From an uncultured Lachnospiraceae bacterium (lineage in GTDB: Bacteria > Bacillota > Clostridia > Lachnospirales > Lachnospiraceae): a stretch of 32,263 nt of DNA. The notes below the pieces were generated by a model. The model made no database searches and was not told the DNA's origin. It saw only the letters and a program-made list of their open reading frames with translations. This document shows, in pieces, positions 23,505 through 31,810 of the stretch. The first letter of the stretch is position 1, and each line of letters begins with the position of its first letter. Location of the stretch: NCBI GenBank assembly GCA_910578605.1, contig CAJTQG010000036.1, positions 1 to 32,263 on the forward strand, in the 5' to 3' direction. A program made the translations under genes and the position numbers.

Positions 23505-25543
23505 TATAAATCTCCTTCCTCCTGCATTCTTCTCAGTGTATCTTTCATTATCTGCCTTGCTTCAAACCTAGAAACGCCCTCAAGCTGGGCACCTGCCATG
23601 TTCATATGACCTCCTCCTCCCAGCCTCTCCATAATCAGTTGTACATTAATATCATCAATGGAACGGGCGCTTATATATATTTTATCATTGAAATCTGTAA
23701 TGACAAAGGAAGCCTTAATGCCATTTATATTTAATAACTCATTTGCCGCTTGGGCTCCTACAATAGTAGGACTCTCTAAGCCGCCAGAAGGACATTGGGT
23801 AATAACAAATACATCCCGAAATAGCTCTGCGTTGCGCACAGCCTCTGCAATAGCCTTGAAATCCACTAAATTATTTCTAAACAGCATTCGTATTTTAGAA
23901 ACATCTGCTCCATTCTTGCGCAAAAATGCTGCCGCCTCAAAGGTTCTTACTCCCACCTTGTTGGAGAAATTTTTTGTATCCAGTAAAATACCTGCATACA
24001 TGGCATCCGCCTCCACTTGCCGCAGTCTTATTCCATCTTGAATATATTGTAAAATTTCTGCCACCATCTCACAGGAGGAGGAAGCATAGGGCTCTATATA
24101 AGACAATAGTGCACCCTCTAACACCTCGCTTGTCTGGCGATGATGATCTATCACTACAATTCCCTTACTGATTTTTAATAATTCCGGACACTCTGTATAG
24201 CTTGGGCGATTTACATCCACTACCACCACAAGAGAATTGTGTCGAACCATCTCTATGGCATCCTCGCTGCGCACAAATATTTCCCTGTACTCCTGGTCCT
24301 CCTGCACTCTCTCCACAATAGGCCTTAAAGAATTGGTAATATCATCAATAACAATATGAGCCTGTTTTCCCATAACATGACATGCCTTCACAATGCCGAC
24401 GGCTGCACCAAAGGCATCCTCGTCCGCCAGCTTATGCCCCATGACAAACACATCTTCTTTTTCATTAATCAGCTCCCGAAGCGCATGTGCCTTTACTCTT
24501 GCTTTCACCCTGTTATTTTTCTCTACCTGTCTTGTCTTTCCGCCATAGTAATACAATTTCTCCCCGTCCTTCAATACAGCTTGATCTCCTCCTCTTCCCA
24601 GTGCTAAATCTATGGCAATACGGGCATACTCACTATTTTGAACATAAGACTTGCCGTTCATTCCTAAGCCTATACTCAATGTCACCGCCATTTCATTGCC
24701 GATGCTGATAGCTTTTATATCGTCCAATATGGCAAATTTACTGCTTTGCAGATGGGATACATATTGTTGCTTAATGGCAAAGAAATATTTATCCTTCTCC
24801 GTCTTCTTCACAACACCTTCCATCCCCAACACAAATTGATGAATTTTACGTTCTATCAAGGCAGAGAGCACAGAACGCTTCACATTCTCCACACTCTCTA
24901 GTGCTTCATCATAATTATCAATATAAATCAAACCTGCAACCATTTTCTGACGAATATTTTCCTGCACAAGCTGCTTTACCTGTGTCTCATCAAAGAAGTA
25001 GTAGGCGATAATATAACCGTCCTCCTCACCTAAATCTACCATGTCATTTCCTTCCATAGCCTTTTGCATGGAAAGCTTTTTAATTTCAACCTGAAAGCTC
25101 TGCTCATAATGTTCTAAATGAAGAACTGCTTTTGTATTGTCATTAAATATCTCTGTCAGCTGAATCTCGGGAAAGATGGCAGAAATACTTTTGTCATTCT
25201 TTTCCTTTTCCAATAGTTCCCTCATGGCATTGTTCATCCACATAATTCGCCCTTCCTCATCAGAAAGACAGTATGGCAAGGCAAATTCCTTTAATAATAC
25301 TTTCTGCATTTGGGCATATTCAATTCCAAAATTCACTAAATCCTTAAAAACTGTCCTCTTGGCATTATAATAGGACACCAGCGTAATCAATATATAGATG
25401 ATAAGAAATACAGCAGCTACTCCCCCTGCTTTTACGCTAAACCGAAAAATCACTATGTTCATCAAAACAAATAAAATAGTAATGAAAACAGGCCATCGAT
25501 AATATCTTTTTAATGAGCCCTGCAATTTGACATTATTTTTCAT
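23504..25543 (-). CDS. gdpP: c-di-AMP phosphodiesterase GdpP (DHH family)
   Basis: Hydrolyses the second messenger c-di-AMP, which controls potassium, osmolyte uptake and wall stress. 679 residues with the full domain order: two membrane helices (about 18-58), a PAS-like domain (~75-150), a degenerate GGDEF domain (~200-325, GRGGDQAV in place of GGDEF), then DHH and DHHA1 domains. Metal motifs are intact: GHKLADEDAFGAA (369-381), VVVDVNRP, the VIDHHR motif with Asp466-His467-His468, and LGGGGHMNMAGA (641-652). It is the first gene of the gdpP-rplI-dnaB unit, as in Bacillus. The ribosome site is weak (AAAGG 13 bases upstream). Confidence 0.96.
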   Translation of the reverse strand: MKNNVKLQGSLKRYYRWPVFITILFVLMNIVIFRFSVKAGGVAAVFLIIYILITLVSYYNAKRTVFKDLVNFGIEYAQMQKVLLKEFALPYCLSDEEGRIMWMNNAMRELLEKEKNDKSISAIFPEIQLTEIFNDNTKAVLHLEHYEQSFQVEIKKLSMQKAMEGNDMVDLGEEDGYIIAYYFFDETQVKQLVQENIRQKMVAGLIYIDNYDEALESVENVKRSVLSALIERKIHQFVLGMEGVVKKTEKDKYFFAIKQQYVSHLQSSKFAILDDIKAISIGNEMAVTLSIGLGMNGKSYVQNSEYARIAIDLALGRGGDQAVLKDGEKLYYYGGKTRQVEKNNRVKARVKAHALRELINEKEDVFVMGHKLADEDAFGAAVGIVKACHVMGKQAHIVIDDITNSLRPIVERVQEDQEYREIFVRSEDAIEMVRHNSLVVVVDVNRPSYTECPELLKISKGIVVIDHHRQTSEVLEGALLSYIEPYASSSCEMVAEILQYIQDGIRLRQVEADAMYAGILLDTKNFSNKVGVRTFEAAAFLRKNGADVSKIRMLFRNNLVDFKAIAEAVRNAELFRDVFVITQCPSGGLESPTIVGAQAANELLNINGIKASFVITDFNDKIYISARSIDDINVQLIMERLGGGGHMNMAGAQLEGVSRFEARQIMKDTLRRMQEEGDL

Positions 25544-25626
25544 GATTTTATAAAACCTTTCTTAATTACTACTTACTACTATGACTTCTACTTTGATATT
25601 TCAATCATCACATAAAAATTCATTTT

Positions 25627-25655
25627 ATTATATCACCTTTCCATGGAAAAAGCAA
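25627..25655 (-). promoter_or_regulatory. Promoter of gdpP-rplI-dnaB
   Basis: On the minus strand TTGCTT (25650-25655) and TATAAT (25627-25632) are spaced 17 bp. The gdpP start codon lies about 80 bp downstream. Confidence 0.7.
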
Positions 25656-25702
25656 ATTTTACCTAATAACTATACCCTGTGGAAATCATCATCTTTTCCT
25701 AT

Positions 25703-25737
25703 AAAAAAATCCCCATGTATTTTTCAACATAGGGATT
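25703..25737 (-). terminator. Terminator of rpsF-ssb-rpsR
   Basis: Stem AATCCC-ATGT/ACAT-GGGATT with one mismatch, followed on the minus strand by seven T. It begins 12 bp after the rpsR stop. Confidence 0.85.
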
Positions 25738-25748
25738 GTAGCCGACTA

Positions 25749-26012
25749 TTAGTCTAAAGTATATGGCATCAAAGCAATATGACGTGCTCTCTTAATGGCA
25801 ACAGTCAATGCTCTCTGATGCTTTGCACAGTTTCCTGTGATTCTTCTAGGAAGAATCTTTCCTCTCTCAGACACATATCTTTTTAATTTATTAGTATCCT
25901 TGTAATCGATTTCATTGTTGGTATCTCCACAGAATACGCAAACCTTTTTTCTTCTTCGTCCGCCTCTTCTCTTCATTGGAGAATCGCCTCTATCGCTCTT
26001 ATTGTATGGCAT
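25749..26012 (-). CDS. rpsR: 30S ribosomal protein S18
   Basis: Binds the 16S platform together with S6. 87 residues. The basic N-terminus MKRRGGRRRKK is followed by VCVFCGD and later GNCAKHQR. The CxxC plus later Cys/His form is the zinc-containing (C+) type of S18. The conserved DYKDTNKLKRYVSERGKILPRR and QRALTVAIKRARHIALMPY segments are complete. The ATG at 26012 has AGGAGG 7 bases upstream. A longer frame to 26033 would read through that site. Confidence 0.97.
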   Translation of the reverse strand: MPYNKSDRGDSPMKRRGGRRRKKVCVFCGDTNNEIDYKDTNKLKRYVSERGKILPRRITGNCAKHQRALTVAIKRARHIALMPYTLD

Positions 26013-26041
26013 AACATGACCTCCTTTTTCCATATTATCTT

Positions 26042-26485
26042 CTAATTAAACGGCAAGCCTTCATCTTCCACACCATCAGGGATATTCATGAAACCATCAC
26101 CTACAGCACTGCTCGGCTCAGGTCTTGCTGTCTGATAACTGCCCTCATTGTTGGCGGCAGCTGCTTTACTCTCCGCAAACTCTGCGTTTTCCACAACTAC
26201 ATCTGTAGTGTACACTCGCTGACCTTCTTTATTTGTATAGCTTCCTGTCTGGATTCTTCCATCCACCACCAGCTTGGTTCCCTGGTGTGCATATTTTTCA
26301 ATAAACTCACCTGTTCTGCCAAAAGCTACACAGCCGATAAAATCTGCTGTCTGCTGATCTCCATCTCTCTTAAATCTGCGATCCACTGCCAAAGTAAATC
26401 TGGCAACTGCTGTAGATGACTCTCCTTGAGAGTATCTAACCTCTGGATCCCTTGTCAATCTTCCCATCAATATGACTTTATTCAT
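26042..26485 (-). CDS. ssb: Single-stranded DNA-binding protein
   Basis: Coats single-stranded DNA and recruits repair and replication partners. 147 residues. The OB fold spans about 1-108 (MNKVILMGRLTRDPEVRYS, VARFTLAVDRRF, VAFGRTGEFIEKY). A linker rich in Ala, Ser, Pro and Gly follows, then the acidic tip EDEGLPFN. Most SSBs end in Phe; here one Asn follows. The ATG at 26485 has GAGGTG 6 bases upstream. It sits between rpsF and rpsR. Confidence 0.97.
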   Translation of the reverse strand: MNKVILMGRLTRDPEVRYSQGESSTAVARFTLAVDRRFKRDGDQQTADFIGCVAFGRTGEFIEKYAHQGTKLVVDGRIQTGSYTNKEGQRVYTTDVVVENAEFAESKAAAANNEGSYQTARPEPSSAVGDGFMNIPDGVEDEGLPFN

Positions 26486-26524
26486 AACTTGCACCTCACT
26501 TTCCGCTGACGCGGTGCACTGTAT

Positions 26525-26812
26525 CTATGCTTCTTTTTTTACGCATAAGTATCTGACAACATTTTCCATAATACGAACATTCTGTTCTACTTCATTTGGA
26601 CAATTAGCATCAGACTCGAACTGTACAAAGTAATAGAAAGCTTCCTTCATTTTTTGAATTTCGTAAGCTAATCTCTTCTTACCCCATTCATCCACTCCAG
26701 TCACAGTACCACCGAAACGTGTAATGTATTCTTTTACTTTTTCGATTGTAGCTGCTCTCTCTTCATCTTCCAGCTTTGCACTTACAATAACTGCTAATTC
26801 ATACTTGTTCAT
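26525..26812 (-). CDS. rpsF: 30S ribosomal protein S6
   Basis: Binds the 16S platform as a heterodimer with S18. 95 residues. The sequence MNKYELAVIVSAKLEDEERA, GGTVTGVDEWGKKRLAYEI and VRIMENVVRYLCVK is the complete ferredoxin-like fold. The ATG at 26812 follows AAGGAGGTG by 8 bases. A longer frame to 26872 would translate the leader. It is the first gene of rpsF-ssb-rpsR. Confidence 0.97.
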   Translation of the reverse strand: MNKYELAVIVSAKLEDEERAATIEKVKEYITRFGGTVTGVDEWGKKRLAYEIQKMKEAFYYFVQFESDANCPNEVEQNVRIMENVVRYLCVKKEA

Positions 26813-26887
26813 GCTTGTAGCACCTCCTTCTGGTCTCCGGCCCTTTTCTCGCAAAAGAGCAAGGAATTTCATATATCACAAGATATA

Positions 26888-26916
26888 ACTATACAATAAT
26901 TCGCCTTTTTGTGCAA
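26888..26916 (-). promoter_or_regulatory. Promoter of rpsF-ssb-rpsR
   Basis: On the minus strand TTGCAC (26911-26916) and TATAGT (26888-26893) are spaced 17 bp. The start codon of rpsF is about 75 bp downstream. Confidence 0.65.
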
Positions 26917-26978
26917 GCCTTTTTTTATATTTTATAGAATATGTTGGAAATATTCGTTACATTTCCACAAACAAACGA

Positions 26979-27007
26979 TTGACGCCGACCACATATAGTT
27001 TTATAAT
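26979..27007 (+). promoter_or_regulatory. Promoter of the OGG-type glycosylase gene
   Basis: TTGACG (26979-26984) and TATAAT (27002-27007) are spaced 17 bp. This is one of the best sigma-A matches in the window. The start codon lies 67 bp downstream. Confidence 0.75.
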
Positions 27008-27073
27008 TTCAGATAAACTGTGTAAACCGTAAATTTCATGATTTTATTTTAAGAATCAATTAGGATAATTATA

Positions 27074-27880
27074 ATGTTTGAAATCACAATAGAAAATATG
27101 GATTTAAACCAAATTGCCAGAAGCGGTCAATGTTTTCGCTGGAAAAAAATAAATGAAAATACATACAGCATAATCGCATTTGGACAGTACCTAGAAATCT
27201 CCCAAAACAAAACTTACTTTTCCTTGTCCTGCAGGGAAGCAGAATGGAATTCTATATGGCAAAGCTACTTTGATGTGGATACCGATTACACCACAGTGAA
27301 AAATAGAATTCTGCACGCCAATGATTCTTATCTTTGTAAAGCGTACCACTTTGGCAATGGTGTGCGAATACTGCGCCAAGATTTGTGGGAAGTCATTGTC
27401 AGTTTTATGATATCCCAAAACAACAATATTGCCCGAATTACAAACAGTATTGAAGCATTATGCCAAGCATGTGCCCTTACTGCAGGTTCAAAAGGCGGGT
27501 ATCGTTTTCCCAAGCCAAGAGAAGCCTCTAGTGACATACTGCTGGATAAAAAGCTGGGCTTTGGCTACAGAGCTGAATATATCCATCAAATGTATGCTTT
27601 TGCTGCAAGTCACCCCTACTTTTTGGAAGAACTAAAACAAATGTCCTATGAAAATGCTATGCTTTGTCTTATGGAACATAAGGGTATCGGCAAAAAAGTA
27701 GCAAACTGCATCTGCCTTTTTGGACTCCACCACATTGATGCTTTTCCTATTGATACCCATATCCAAAAAATCTTGGATGTCCATTATCCTGATGGATTTA
27801 ATTATATTCAATATAAGGGAATCGCAGGCATTGTTCAGCAGTATATGTTTTATTATGAGCTGAACAAAAAAAGTGAATAA
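27074..27880 (+). CDS. 8-oxoguanine DNA glycosylase/lyase (OGG1-like)
   Basis: Removes oxidised guanine from DNA and nicks the strand. 268 residues. The N-terminal OGG_N domain carries ARSGQCFRWKK (residues 15-25), the motif that separates OGG from other HhH-GPD enzymes. The hairpin GIGKKVANCICLFGL supplies the catalytic Lys208. Asp227 in AFPIDTHI is the second catalytic residue. SQNNNIARI is the conserved interior segment. The ribosome site is weak (AGGA). The gene has its own plus-strand promoter. Confidence 0.92.
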   Translation: MFEITIENMDLNQIARSGQCFRWKKINENTYSIIAFGQYLEISQNKTYFSLSCREAEWNSIWQSYFDVDTDYTTVKNRILHANDSYLCKAYHFGNGVRILRQDLWEVIVSFMISQNNNIARITNSIEALCQACALTAGSKGGYRFPKPREASSDILLDKKLGFGYRAEYIHQMYAFAASHPYFLEELKQMSYENAMLCLMEHKGIGKKVANCICLFGLHHIDAFPIDTHIQKILDVHYPDGFNYIQYKGIAGIVQQYMFYYELNKKSE

Positions 27881-27882
27881 TA

Positions 27883-27922
27883 TCCATGCAAGCCTGGCTG
27901 CTTGGCTCGTTGCCTTGCAGGA
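27883..27922. repeat. Intergenic hairpin after the glycosylase gene
   Basis: TCC-TGCAAG (27883-27892, one bulged base) pairs with CTTGCA-GGA (27914-27922). An inner GCC/GGC pair can extend it. There is no T run, so it is not a simple terminator. It resembles the REP-type structures elsewhere in the window but lacks their terminal sequence. Confidence 0.4.
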
Positions 27923-27960
27923 ATAAATTTCCAATATTATAGAAGGGACAAACAATTCCT

Positions 27961-29535
27961 ATGACAACATTCTGCAAAACAAAACTATCTACTAAATTAA
28001 AACCATTTCACAATAAAGCCCTATTTTTTGCCGTCTCCTGCATTTTGTTAGTATTTTACATCTGGCTTGCAGGAAATATCCCATATACCCATGACGATTG
28101 GGATTGGGGCCTTGCTATTGGAATGAAGCATTTATTTCAGGCAGATATTAACAGCCGTTATACGGGAAATCTACTGGAAGTATGTATGACCCGCAGTGTT
28201 TTGTTTAAAACTTTATTTTTAGGATTTCTATATTGGATTATCCCATTGCTGCTCTGCCTTTCTCTTAAATCCAATGATAGATGGATAGGGTATTTAGTCT
28301 CCAATCTTTTAATGCTCTGCATTCCTGTGCCAGTATGGCAGCAAACCTTTGGTTGGATAGCCGGAGCTGCTAATTTTGTTACCTCTGGGGCATGTCTTGT
28401 TGTATTCCTCCTGTTGGCAAAATTAATACTCCTAAAACAAAACTGCCATTTTTCATCCTTGCAGTTGGGTGGAATAATCCTTCTATGTTTTTTATCGCAA
28501 ATGTTCATTGAAAATCTTACATTGTACTTTTTAGGCGCCTCCTTCTTTTTACTGCTGTACACGAAAGTACAGTATAAAAAATGGTCTTTTCCTTCTATTA
28601 TAATATGTGCTTCTACCGCCTTGGGTACTGTCATTATGTTTAGCGGGCAAATGTACAAAGAATTATTTTCCACCGGTGAGTCTATAGATGGATACAGAAA
28701 ATTAACCGCTGCAAACCTTACGATTCCTGATTTTATAAAAGAATGTGGAAAACGTTTTCTGTTGGAAATGATGCCGAATATTTGGGTAAAACCTTGGAAA
28801 ATCACAGCATTTATATGTGTCACCATGATACTTTGCCTTTTTCTGTTCAAAAAGAAAGGCTGGTGGTTGGGAGTTGGAGCCTGGTGTACTGCTCTTGCCC
28901 TTCTTCTGTACTTTTGGCGAATAGGCTATACAAAAGATTTTCGTATGTTGGCTGAAGGGGAACAAAAAATTTGTGCTGTCTTTGCTCTATCCTTATTTTT
29001 CATGTTAGGAATTTCTCTTTTATTGTTGGTGGAAGCAAACTGCCATACAAAAATCTGGCTCCTTCTCTTATGGTGCAGTCCATGTATTTTAATGCTGCCC
29101 ACATTGTTTATCAATGCTTTAGGCCCGCGAATATATTTCACAGGTCAAATTGTTATGCTGTTTTTTCTTATGCAAATACTAGAAATGATTATCAATCCAT
29201 ATAAGCAAAAACAAACCATCCCTTCGTGTAAGCTTCATACTCTTTGTCAAGTTACTATTGCTATATGGAAGTTTTTATTTGTAATCTTTATCTTAACCTT
29301 ATTATGCAGCCGCCTCTATCATTTCGGAACTATTTACAGAGATATAGGAAACGCTAATATGGAAAGGTTACAGAAAATAGAACAATGTAAAACAGAAGCA
29401 GCAAATACGTTAGTGCTGCCTCCGTTTCCACACAAAGACTATTTGTGGCTCCCAGAGCCGGTAGATGAGAGCCGGATAGTTTATTTTAAAGAATTTTATG
29501 GATTACCGTCTCACATTCAGCTTACTTTTCATTAA
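27961..29535 (+). CDS. Polytopic membrane protein, DUF6056/GT-C glycosyltransferase-like
   Basis: 524 residues with about 11-12 hydrophobic segments spread along the length and a short soluble C-terminus. The first loop after the first helix carries PYTHDDWDWG with Asp45-Asp46 (residues 41-50), followed by RYTGNLLE (66-73). An acidic pair in this loop is the catalytic signature of GT-C glycosyltransferases, and the whole layout matches my recollection of DUF6056-type proteins. Transfer of a sugar from a lipid carrier to an envelope polymer is a reasonable inference, but the substrate is unknown. No strong ribosome site was found. It follows the glycosylase by 80 bp and faces the GH127 gene tail to tail. 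Confidence 0.7.
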   Translation: MTTFCKTKLSTKLKPFHNKALFFAVSCILLVFYIWLAGNIPYTHDDWDWGLAIGMKHLFQADINSRYTGNLLEVCMTRSVLFKTLFLGFLYWIIPLLLCLSLKSNDRWIGYLVSNLLMLCIPVPVWQQTFGWIAGAANFVTSGACLVVFLLLAKLILLKQNCHFSSLQLGGIILLCFLSQMFIENLTLYFLGASFFLLLYTKVQYKKWSFPSIIICASTALGTVIMFSGQMYKELFSTGESIDGYRKLTAANLTIPDFIKECGKRFLLEMMPNIWVKPWKITAFICVTMILCLFLFKKKGWWLGVGAWCTALALLLYFWRIGYTKDFRMLAEGEQKICAVFALSLFFMLGISLLLLVEANCHTKIWLLLLWCSPCILMLPTLFINALGPRIYFTGQIVMLFFLMQILEMIINPYKQKQTIPSCKLHTLCQVTIAIWKFLFVIFILTLLCSRLYHFGTIYRDIGNANMERLQKIEQCKTEAANTLVLPPFPHKDYLWLPEPVDESRIVYFKEFYGLPSHIQLTFH

Positions 29536-29556
29536 AAATCAGAACTAATGTTATTA

Positions 29557-31581
29557 CTATTCTTCCGGCACCCACACCCGCATTTGGTTCAATCCACGAT
29601 TTCCCCACGCATAGTAAGGAATTGCCCTAATCTCTGTTGGTACTCTGGCAGGTCGTTTGACCGTGTACAAAGCCTCTGTCCCTTGAAGGCGCATGCCGTG
29701 TATCTGCAGCGGAACAATGCCGGACAACAATTTTTCATCGTATTTGCCTACCTGGATAGCGGAATCCTTTAAAAAGGTTAATCCTAACACGTCATCATCA
29801 TTGTCTGCCCCCTCCACACAGTACACTAATGGTCCCCGCATAATTGCCGTTCTGCCGGAATTCGCCCCAACTGCTGGATTAGAGTATACACGATATGGAG
29901 ATAAATCCATGCTCAGTTCTACTTTGTCTCCATCTGAAAACTCTTTATCAATATAGACATAACCCTTTTCTATTTTTACCCTTTGTCCATCTGCATTGCT
30001 CACCTCTAACCTATCTTCATATCCCTCTTTTATCATAGTCTTATCTTCCTTGCCATCACAGGCATTTGGAGAAACTCTGGCAAACACTTCTTTTTCATTG
30101 ACCTTGACAGACAATCTTTGACACCAAGATGGGATTCTAATCGCCAAAGAAAACTTTGTTTTTTCCTTCTTTGTCTCTACTTCATAAACGACTGTGCCCT
30201 CATAGGGATATTCTGTATATACATGAAGCTTTGCATTTTTACTTTCCCCAAGCTCCAAGCTTCCACCCACATATAAATGAGAATAAACGGTACTATCTGT
30301 CTCCGACCATGCATAATCTGCAATAGATGTCAAAACTCTGGCTACATTTGGAGGACAGCAGGCACACCCAAACCATTTTGGCCTTTGAGGTAAATCATGC
30401 TTGTGGGTAACTGCCTCCCCCGATATTCCAGGAATAACCTCTAAAGGATTTACATAAAAAAATCTTTTTCCGTCTAACTGCATTCCTGCCAAAACCGTGT
30501 TGTACAAGGCCCGCTCCATCACATCTGCATACTGACTATCCATATTAATATGCGTCATGCGCCTAGCAAAAAACATAAGTCCTATGGAAGCGCATGTCTC
30601 CGCATATACGGTATCATTAGGCAGGTTGTAATCCTTTGTAAAAGCTTCCCCAATACAGGTGGAACCAATACCACCGGTAATGTACATTCTTTGATTTACA
30701 ATATTATTCCACAGGGTACTACATGCTTCCATAAGCTCATGATCATCATTTTTCACTGCCAAATCTGCCATAGCTGTATATAGGTACACCGCACGCACTG
30801 CATGCCCAACTGCCTTTTTCTGTTCTCTCACAGGACTTTGATTTTGAGCATACTCCTTATCCTCCGCATTCATATTCCAAACTGTCCATCCCCGTTCTTT
30901 TGCTTCCCTCTTAAAATAATCCGAATCCACTCCTCGAACATCAATAAAGTGCGCTGCCAATTCTTTATATTTTTCATTTCCGGTAGCATCATACAGTCTC
31001 AGCAAAGCCAACTCTACTTCCGGATGACCAGGATATCCCTCCGCCTTCTCCAATATAAAATGATGATATATATGTTCTGCCATTGCTTCCATTACATGCA
31101 GCAGTTTATCTTTTCCTGTTGCCTCATAATATGCCACTGCCGCCTCCATCATATGCCCTGCACAATACAGTTCATGTGCCTCTTGAAGATTCGTCCATCT
31201 TCGCTCCGGCTCCTTCACAGTAAAATAGGTATTCAGATAACCGTCCTTATGCTGGGCTTTTTCGATTAAATCTACAAGCTCATCCATTCGCCCTTCCAAC
31301 TCTCCATCTGGATGATTGAGCAGGGAATATGAAGCAGCCTCCAACCATTTGGCAACATCTGAATCTTGAAAAACCATGCCATAAAAATCTTCATGGCAAT
31401 TTCCCTCTGAAAGCTTTTGTGCTGCCAATCTAAAGTTTTCAATAGCATGACTTTTTTCTGCGTCTGGTATCTGATCGTTAAGTGCCTTCTCCTGATAGGG
31501 AATAACCTGTTCCACTACTAGCTTTTCATATTTACCTAAAAATTTGTCCTCCAATTTGAACTGTTTTAATAAATGACTCAT
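29557..31581 (-). CDS. Beta-L-arabinofuranosidase, GH127 family
   Basis: Releases beta-linked L-arabinofuranose from plant glycans such as extensin-type oligosaccharides. 674 residues, no signal peptide, so it acts inside the cell. The (alpha/alpha)6 barrel shows AHELYCAGHMMEAAVAYY, GYPGHPEVELALLRLY and ITGGIGST. The metal site of the family is present: Glu328 and Cys330 (YAETCASIG) and Cys408-Cys409 in FGCACCPPN, matching the zinc ligands of Bifidobacterium HypBA1. Glu312 is placed like its second key Glu322. The C-terminal beta domains begin near residue 440. The ribosome site is weak (GGGTG). No sugar transporter or regulator is next to it. Confidence 0.93.
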   Translation of the reverse strand: MSHLLKQFKLEDKFLGKYEKLVVEQVIPYQEKALNDQIPDAEKSHAIENFRLAAQKLSEGNCHEDFYGMVFQDSDVAKWLEAASYSLLNHPDGELEGRMDELVDLIEKAQHKDGYLNTYFTVKEPERRWTNLQEAHELYCAGHMMEAAVAYYEATGKDKLLHVMEAMAEHIYHHFILEKAEGYPGHPEVELALLRLYDATGNEKYKELAAHFIDVRGVDSDYFKREAKERGWTVWNMNAEDKEYAQNQSPVREQKKAVGHAVRAVYLYTAMADLAVKNDDHELMEACSTLWNNIVNQRMYITGGIGSTCIGEAFTKDYNLPNDTVYAETCASIGLMFFARRMTHINMDSQYADVMERALYNTVLAGMQLDGKRFFYVNPLEVIPGISGEAVTHKHDLPQRPKWFGCACCPPNVARVLTSIADYAWSETDSTVYSHLYVGGSLELGESKNAKLHVYTEYPYEGTVVYEVETKKEKTKFSLAIRIPSWCQRLSVKVNEKEVFARVSPNACDGKEDKTMIKEGYEDRLEVSNADGQRVKIEKGYVYIDKEFSDGDKVELSMDLSPYRVYSNPAVGANSGRTAIMRGPLVYCVEGADNDDDVLGLTFLKDSAIQVGKYDEKLLSGIVPLQIHGMRLQGTEALYTVKRPARVPTEIRAIPYYAWGNRGLNQMRVWVPEE

Positions 31582-31597
31582 ATTTTACACCCATAAA

Positions 31598-31616
31598 TAT
31601 CACATTTTTTGTGATA
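31598..31616. promoter_or_regulatory. Inverted repeat in front of the GH127 gene
   Basis: TATCACA-TTTTT-TGTGATA, a perfect 7-bp inverted repeat 17 bp before the start codon. It could be an operator or a leader hairpin covering the weak ribosome site. Confidence 0.35.
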
Positions 31617-31644
31617 CTTCCCTTTCCTTTTGTTACTACAATTT

Positions 31645-31679
31645 GCAGCGATTTTGCGAATATGGCTCTGAATCGTTAC
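31645..31679. repeat. REP-like element behind the tRNA-Cys terminator
   Basis: Starts GCAGCGATTTTGCGAATA and ends TGGCTCTGAATCGTTAC, matching 3305-3341 and 16787-16821. A 13-bp direct repeat GTTACTACAATTT is present at 31632-31644 and 31675-31687, overlapping its right end. Confidence 0.6.
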
Positions 31680-31771
31680 TACAATTTTATAATTTATTTT
31701 CTTTAATTGAAATATGAAAAGGATTTAATAGGTGTAAAAAGCTTAGATATATAAAAGTTCAAAGCAAAAAT

Positions 31772-31804
31772 AAAGTCTCACAAGCATTGTGCTTGTGAGA
31801 CTTT
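31772..31804 (-). terminator. Terminator of the rRNA/tRNA operon
   Basis: A perfect 15-bp stem (31772-31786 with 31790-31804) with a three-base loop. On the minus strand it ends in a T-rich run, 7 bp after tRNA-Cys. The structure is nearly symmetric and could also work on the plus strand. Confidence 0.9.
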
Positions 31805-31810
31805 TATGAG

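Noticed and set aside
28158..28850. 230-residue open frame on the minus strand
   Set aside because: It is antisense to the polytopic membrane protein gene, whose helices and conserved loop are clear; no promoter or ribosome site is seen.
31598..31616. CRP/FNR-type operator in front of GH127
   Set aside because: The half-sites are in the reverse order (TCACA...TGTGA rather than TGTGA...TCACA), so the consensus does not fit.
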